Shown here: in pieces, positions 57,241 through 64,000 of the stretch | How the letters are laid out: each line of letters starts with the position of its first letter | Numbering within the stretch: the stretch's first letter is position 1 | Program-made: the position numbers and the translations under genes | From: Dallia pectoralis | Lineage: Eukaryota > Chordata > Actinopteri > Esociformes > Umbridae | Assembly: GCA_029465975.1 (NCBI GenBank) | Contig: CM055743.1 | Span: 12,580,145 to 12,644,144, forward strand | Length of the DNA: 64,000 nt | Direction of reading: 5' to 3' | Notes under the pieces: model-generated | The model's database searches: none | Told to the model about the DNA's origin: nothing | What the model saw: only the letters and a program-made list of their open reading frames with translations

Positions 57241-57684
57241 CTCAGCATATTTGTGAGAGCAACATTGTTGGGAAAAACGTTCTGAATAACTGAATTACCA
57301 ATATAGAAAGAATGCTACAATTGTGTTTTGCTCTCATGTTTGCAAGAGCTGGCTACTTTGATGTGTCAAAATTGTAAATGTAATTTTGTTTAACAGAATG
57401 ATACATAGCCATGTATATACTGTATATTTTCAAATAAATAATATATTCCAATGTAGAATTTTTTTTTTTTGTGTGATTATCAATGAACGGCATGCAGCAG
57501 CTATTCACAATGTCTGAGTATAAGCTTGTGGGCCAAAATGTTTAGATGAGTCCGTTCCATGGGAAAGTTAGTAAACTATTATTTGCTCCTCATGTTGGGC
57601 AATTTGTCTTTACTCTTCTCAACAGCATATGCTATTATTAGTTGCATTTGGGACAGGATGTTCATTTTATTCATCAGCAGTTTA

Positions 57685-58508
57685 CACTGGTGAGTCATAA
57701 CATTATGCCTAAATTGCTGTTGGTCCTGTTTGGGGTGCAAACATTTTTGCCGTCCAGCCGAGACATGGACTCTACAAGACCCAAGAGGCATCCTGTGGTA
57801 TCTGGCACCAAGACAGTTGCAGTTGATCCTTCAAGATCTGTTCTCAAACCATTTTCCAAAACAATTTGTGCAGTGTGGCGGGGCACATTATCCAGCTGAA
57901 AGAGGTCACTGCCATCAGGGAATACCGTTGCCATGACGGGGTGCACCTGGTCTGCAACAATGTTTAGGTAGGTGACACGTGTCAAATTGAAGTCTACTTA
58001 AATGCGTGGACCAGCAGAACATTGCCCAGAGCATCACACTCCCTCTACAAGCTTATCGTCTTACCACAGTGCAACCTAGTGCCATCACATCCATCCATGT
58101 GATGTTATAGAAAATGTGACTCATTGGACTAGGTGACCTTTCCCTGCTCCTAGGTCCAGTTCCGATGCGCACGTGTCCATTGTAGTCGCTTTTGACAGTG
58201 GACAGCGCTCATTATGGGCATTCAGACAGATCTAACCGTCATTAACATGACTTGTGCCACAGTAGACTTTCTATCAGTTTATTCCTGACAGGATAGCCTG
58301 GCACATTGTGTGGTTTCTCCCTTGACAACTGTCGGTACGTACTCAACACTGCTGACTGGGAGCACCCCAAAAGCCTTGTCGTTTTGTCCTGCATCCAACA
58401 CATTCTCGATTAGTCCGCTTACCATCTAACCAACCCAGACCTTTTTAGGAGATGATCAACGTCCTTCGCTTCACCTGTGAGTAGACATAATGTTTTGGCT
58501 CATCAGTG
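57685..58508 (-). mobile_element. Tc1-like element with TA target site
   Basis: The ends are CACTGGTGAGTCATAACATT (57685) and, in reverse complement, CACTGATGAGCCAAAACATT (from 58508); TA flanks both ends (57683-57684, 58509-58510). The minus strand holds a decayed C-terminal transposase part: PDGSDLFQLDNVPRHTA, IVLENGLRTD and GLVESMSRLDGKN, with QLDN where active relatives have QQDN (the catalytic Asp). The N-terminal half is degraded or deleted. Confidence 0.85.
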
Positions 58509-58512
58509 TATA

Positions 58513-58664
58513 CTGTCATTTGGGTCATTTGTGTATTCAGTAGTGTAAAATTACATTATCGATCTACATTGTAGATAATAAAAATGTCCTGTCATTTGGG
58601 TCATTTGTGTATTCAGTAGTGTAAAATCACATTATCGATCTACATTGTAGATAATAAAAATTTC
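58513..58664. repeat. 76-bp tandem duplication
   Basis: Two copies (58513-58588 and 58589-58664) begin CTGTCATTTGGGTCATTTGT and differ at a couple of positions. Each contains the 16-bp near-palindrome ATCTACATTGTAGAT. It starts three bases after the TA of the Tc1-like element. Confidence 0.9.
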
Positions 58665-61600
58665 CTGTTTTCCTGTCCTGTAATTCAAACACCCTTTTAT
58701 CAAACCTTGATCATGCCCTGTTAGTGACTGACACAACTGCTTGGTTGTGGGGTTTCAAGTTATAGTCCTGAAGTGGAGACGTTTTCATCGGACCGGGGGT
58801 AAATGGTGTAAGTGTGTATTAGTGTATGTGTGTATTAGTGTATTAGTGTGTGTTGAACAGGTCGTGGTATTGAGTTCATGGTGGTATGCCTGTAACTCTA
58901 CTGACCCATTTCTTTGTTCACAACACAGAAGTCCACACCAGATACTCCGCTTCAAGCTTGTACCACTCATATCACAAAATACTGCTTGAGTTCCTGCCAG
59001 TATAACTCCTGCTAATTCCCCAACACGCATCCAGGATGTAGCCTGCTACTGCTCTGATAAAAAACAGACACGGCTGTGTATTTAGGAGACATTTACAGAG
59101 TCTTAAGACCGCACATGGAAACACTGCCAAGACGCGTCACGAGAGGGATTTTCCGCAGTGACACTTGTCTGACCTTGAAATAGATTTTGTCTGTATTTAC
59201 TGGGTGTGCTGTCTGTTTACTAGCCAATTACCAGATAATCCAAGCCAATAGACGACTGTGTTATGTCATGTCGAGTTCCTTGTGTGCGCAACTGATAAGT
59301 CCAATGCAGAATTATCAGACTGAATCAAGAGGAAGACATAGTATTCATGTGAGAGTTCAGGGTTTTTTTCCCACCATCTCGGTTTCTCGGCAGACACGTT
59401 CAGTGTGGAACAGGCTGTATTTCATCTCCAGGGTCAAACATCTGCACAACCGATGCTGGCTCGTACAGCTGCTGAGGGCCAGCCGAGATGATCTGATTGG
59501 CTATTGTTGCAATAACTAGAGCAAACGAGATTGGCCAAGGCTCATTTATAAAGACAACCTTGTCCGGGGCTAAGTTGGGCTTTCTCAGTGACACTTGGAG
59601 GGAGAAATTGTTGGTGTGTTTCCCTCTCATTACGCTAATATCATTACAGTTTGTTAGTGATCATGTCATTATTATCATTTTGCCATATATTTATTTATAT
59701 TTATTTATTTATTATCATTTTGCCATATATTTATTTATATTTATTTATATTTATTTATTATCATTTTGCCAAATATTTGACACACATTAATTGCAGAGCA
59801 CACTCGGGAAATGACCAAAATTAGGTTTTGATATTGGGCAGATTACAATAACTTACTAAGCATGCCCAAAATGTATTCACAGCATTGTTGATGAGCTTAT
59901 TAAATTAAATGGATTTCAAAATAGGACTATACCTTGACTAAACCCCATAATCAACATGCAAATCAATGTTTGAAACGTCTGTGAGGCCACTCCAACATGT
60001 ACAGGTGAATGCATTGGGGATATACCATTATTAGTTCAAAGTCTTTTTACCTACGAGACTTGTTTAGAGAATATAACGTTTTAACACTGTGCTATATTGG
60101 GGCACAGCGCTGCTTTAAGATAGCACGCTGAACATCTCAAATCTTCTCTTTCGTTTCGACCGGTGGTATCATGACAACCGGAAATGTGCATTTCTGCAGA
60201 TTCGTTTAGGCTCAGCCTTTTGCATGCAACGCGTCCAGCAGTCTTATTCCGGTCATTCTGTAGAGGAAACCAAACCACCCAGGCTCAGCCAGCCACAGTC
60301 AAGTCAAGAGACTTGCTTCCACTCTGGCTGGGAGGACCACCCCTCCCCCGAAGTGCTATAAGTCACTGGTGCCATAGGAGTCTATACATCAAGGGAGCTC
60401 AGTAGAGGCGACATTCCTCCCCAAACACTGCAAAATAAAGAACATCATAAATATGTCTTTCTTCTCCTTCTAGGCGAGACATGTCAGACTCTGGCTAAAC
60501 ACACTTGGATAGACTAGGGCCCCACTGACACTTTCACAGCTTGTCTGTTTTATGCCTGCCACGTCCCATTTCAAAACACACCACGCTATACAAATGGGGG
60601 CCTTTAGCTGTCACACCTCATTGTGTGAACTGATATTTTAGGAGATTAGGCCGGAACCGTTTCAGGCACATTTTTTAGCATGTAGCCTAAATACGTTTGC
60701 GCCTTTGTCATATATAGAACGCACGCCTGAAAACTCCACAATGTCTCATATATTTTGAGAGGATTTTTTTTTCCTGATACAGTTTCACTAAATGCCATTA
60801 TCAGTAAATGTTCGATATATTTCTTCTATTTATTTTTGTGCATAATGTCACTAATTGTGTTCGTCGTACAAAATTGCTGTCTTCCTTCACTTTAAAGACA
60901 CATTTCAACATAGCATGCCGGCTTCCTGTTATCCCAGTTCGGGAATAAGGCTGGACATGACCGGCCTGCCGAGGTCCAGGGAATGTGGGCGTTCTACACC
61001 TGGCAGTCATTAGACCCTTGACCCATAGCTTGATTGGCTCATAGCAGAGGTTAATCACCATATTCAATGCATCACTTCCAACCGGGCCACAGAGGTGTCT
61101 GGCTAAAGCACGACGTGGAACGCAATTTAGAAAGATAGCGAAGACAGACACACAATATATAAAAAGAAAGTTGTTTCCAATCATGGTCATTTATTACAAA
61201 TCGACTATAATGTCTATCATAACGTGCAACTCAAAGAAAAAGGTAATCAAAGATCAGAATAATACCATTGTACATCTTCCCACCTAAATCATCTGTCCTT
61301 TTATGATTCACAACATAAAGTGGAGAACAGCTATAGTACATTTGATTTATGTAGTACAGTATTCGGCCATCTTGCTTTCCCACTGTAACGAAAGTTATGA
61401 AAGGCAGAATACAGTCCAGATGACTGTTGAATTATGTTGAGCTGTTGTACTTATGGCTATTGGGAATCCCATTTTGGTGTTGGGCTCGGACAGTGGGGTC
61501 ACAACCAAGCTAGAGAAGCCCCTCTGCCAAGTTCTCACAAGTCCCCGAAACCCTCACATCAAATACATCAGAGGAGATTGTCCAATTCCACCTGGGATTT

Positions 61601-62590
61601 GTCAAATACCATATGAATAAATCATGGGATTTAAAAACTTTGGCTGGCGACAGAGGAAATATATTGAATAAAGATCTAATGGTTTGTCAAAGAATGAACA
61701 CATTCCGCTTTTTTAAAACCTCTCGTGTCTAAACATATGTTGAGCAACTTATATTTTTTACAAAGTTCTATTTTAAAATGTTCAAGAAATTCTGGTTTTA
61801 TTCAATGCCTTCTGCTCAGATTTAAATCCTCACATGCAACATAAAAGCATAAGTGCAATGAAATATTCTGAGACGCACATTCTCGGACTCAAACAAACAT
61901 GAAATTCCAGTCTCGGCAAAGATTCTGTTTGTTAAAAAGATTTAAAAAATCTAAAATGTAAGTAGTAGACTGGATGGCGTTTTCTTTTTCAATAGCTTTT
62001 AAAGATTCAGAGCGCTTCTTTAGCCTTTGTCATGTGACCAATCTTGACCCCTGACTGATGGCTATCTGTGAGGAACATGAATGAGGCGCTATCTCATGCC
62101 CTCCTGACCCCTATAAATACATTCCCTGACCTCCCTGTCCACCACACACACAGTCCTGAAGACAAAAAACGAATTTCTCCTTTTAGTCGAACTGTTACAA
62201 ATCAAGTTTTTGCTGACAGCACACTTTCCAAAAAACACATGGGTAACAATTCATCTAAAGGGGACTTTGTTACAGTATATTTACATATGCAGTTATGAGA
62301 TTGCTTTAGCTGAAGTTTTAGAAACAAGATGAATAGTAATGCAGCATTAGACACCATTCTAAAGAACAGGTATGGTAACTAGATTTAGCTAGATAGTCAC
62401 GAAAAGTTATGTATAAGGTTACTGCTAGATTGTTATTTGGCTAGATATTATTTTTGGTCATGCATACCAATATGATGCATAAACAAATCTGCCAATTTTA
62501 ACCTGCTCGCTGACACAAATCATCAAGTCGCAGATACATTTGTGGACGTTTTTTCCAAAGTTTTTGGTTGAGATGGTAAGATTACGTTAG
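58665..62590. other. Probable angpt1 intron or upstream sequence, no exon found
   Basis: I searched both strands for the upstream fibrinogen-domain and coiled-coil exons of angpt1 and found none. A TGTATTAG-type short repeat lies at 58815-58850 and an ATTTATTTAT/CATTTTGCCATAT tandem repeat at 59660-59780. Other sequence looks unique and non-coding. Confidence 0.5.
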
Positions 62591-63023
62591 CAGGCTAAAT
62601 TGTATTGTATTAAGGAGAAATTGGCAGGGGTAAAGACCTGAGCAACTTTGACAAGGTGCCAAATTCTTATGGCCAGACAACTGGATCAAAGGATCTACGA
62701 AACAACAAGGCTTGTTGGGTGCTTCTGTTCAACAATGGTTAGCAGCTAGCAACGGTGGTCCAAGGAGAGACAAACCACAAACAAGACAGGGTGTTGGGCG
62801 TCCAAGGCTCATTAATGCGCGAGTGCAGCACAAAGGCTATGTGATGATGGTTACGGGAGTCTGCTTAGTGATGCACCATGCAACTTACAGACTTGTAAGG
62901 TCTGCTGCTTATGTATTGCTGCCAGATATCATAGGACACAACCTCCAGGGGTATTGTACAGTCAATGATTACAGGGAACCAACAGCAGATTTGGTAGATA
63001 ATGGTTTGGCTAATCAGTGTATA
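62591..63023 (+). mobile_element. Internally deleted Tc1-like element, same family as 57685-58508
   Basis: The plus strand has the start of the transposase region (ATTGGCAGGGGTAAAGACCT, then the WSKERQTTNK and RPRLIDAR-like parts in broken frames to about 62835), then jumps to the C-terminal part (TCTGCTGCTTATGTATTGCT, GCCAGATATCATAGGACACA at about 62900-62945) and ends with the right terminus GGTTTGGCTAATCAGTGTA before TA at about 63023. The catalytic middle is missing. Confidence 0.7.
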
Positions 63024-64000
63024 TAATGAATATTAAGGACTTTTAACCATGGAGCAATTTGTTTGATTTCTTAGGAATTAGAGCAATCAACATGTAGAAC
63101 GTGCTTGAAGAAAAAATGTACTATATAATAAATATTAAACCATACACGCATATCCAACATAATGATACGGGCAATGTAATGTCCATTATTCTTCATTCTT
63201 AATTTATCTCTTCAAATTCCTCAAATATTCTTTCTGTCTTCATTACTTTCTGCTCGTCTGTCTTCCCTCCATATTATACCTAAGTGTGTCCTTGGCCTCA
63301 ATTTGAGGCCCATACTAGAAACATTGATAAACAACTGTTATCAAACTAATGTGTTGCTACGACGGCGATAATTACACCGCTATTTGCAGGTCATGACTAA
63401 ATTACTGCAATCCACCATTTCAGTTACAACCCACAATTGCAGCCTGTTATATATACTGTTCCTTTGTGTTGTTTACAAAGAGACGTAACTTTAAACAATT
63501 ATGGTAACCTGATTCCCAATACAGACAAACTAGGGAGAAATAGGCATTTCACAAGCTTGTGTGGTCATAGTTTAGTGGTGTTGTTCTGAACAACAAGGTC
63601 AGCCTGTGAAAAGACTTTTCATCAACAGTATTTGTGCGATATAAATTAGGTAGTCTTGTTAACTTTGACCTGAAGTTTTACATTGTACTACTCTGTATGT
63701 ACGTACATTGTTCATTTAGGGAACAAGTAAACATTTTATAATGTGAAATAACAGAAGATTACAGCAATATGGATAAAGAGAAGCAGCTGCACACTCAAAT
63801 TGACATTATGAATACAAATTGCATTACCTTGGTGAAATATTTCCAATAAAGTTGTTTTTAGTCAGATGATAAAATAATGACGAAAACTATTGTCAACACG
63901 ATCATCAAGTAGGCTTTAAAAACACACTCAAAATGCACAGACCCTTCGAAACATCTGCGACAATCCCATAATGCACTGCACATTCTGTGAAATCTGAACT
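63024..64000. other. Non-coding right end of window
   Basis: No gene, repeat array or element terminus is recognised. Confidence 0.5.

Noticed and set aside
59400..61190. Minus-strand frames considered as upstream angpt1 exons
   Set aside because: None contains the conserved fibrinogen-domain or coiled-coil motifs, and splice edges do not fit.

Overview
The window is a stretch of ray-finned fish (teleost) nuclear genome. The evidence is two terminal exons of an angiopoietin gene (closest to angpt1), and transposon families that are abundant together in fish: DIRS-type tyrosine-recombinase retrotransposons, L2-like and L1-like LINEs, several hAT lineages including a Tol2-like one, Tc1-like and pogo-like elements, and fish transposases with a CACTA-like layout. 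The species cannot be fixed from the sequence. Intron structure, AT-rich composition and a 500-base assembly gap (18120-18619) fit a draft eukaryotic assembly. I see no prokaryotic operons, CRISPR arrays, rRNA or tRNA genes.

Layout. 1-760: 3' end of a DIRS-like element with its terminal inverted repeats. 1.6-3.1 kb: an isolated SWIM-like exon and a decayed hAT transposase. 3.9-6.3 kb: a foldback MITE, an SGNH-hydrolase-like relic and an L1-like LINE tail. 7.05-11.79 kb: a long-inverted-repeat element flanked by TTAA. It holds a transposase relic in its centre, a solo LTR inside its left arm and a 1.74 kb hAT inside its right arm; that hAT carries a second solo LTR. 12.05-12.85 kb: a hAT MITE. 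13.26-14.83 kb: a broken multi-exon HECT/G2E3-like gene (minus). 17.09-17.66 kb: a small hAT with perfect target duplication and a BED-finger ORF. 18.1-24.8 kb: the assembly gap, a 3.2 kb tandem duplication, 65-bp satellite arrays and a GCTAGC-rich minisatellite. 24.9-28.6 kb (minus): a broken SAMD3-like gene followed by a broken zinc-finger/transposase gene. 30.9-31.8 kb: an L1-like LINE end. 34.9-36.7 kb: a long open transposase ORF cut by a Tol2-like hAT (36.71-38.42 kb). 38.7-39.9 kb: a pogo-like element. 40.75-45 kb: a decayed DIRS element (minus). 45.5-47.1 kb and 49.6-50.0 kb: L2-like LINE relics. 51.1-54.6 kb: the last two angpt1 exons (minus), separated by an intron that is more than half a 20-bp minisatellite. 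54.6-64 kb: presumed upstream intron or flank with a 24-bp CpG-rich minisatellite and three Tc1-like relics.

The only host protein-coding gene I can name is angpt1. The earlier 50 kb is a graveyard of nested mobile elements. The most informative structures are the nested inverted-repeat element at 7-12 kb, the same-strand set of transposase, SAMD3-like and HECT-like genes, the duplicated satellite block at the gap, and the minisatellite beginning about 80 nt from the last angpt1 splice acceptor.
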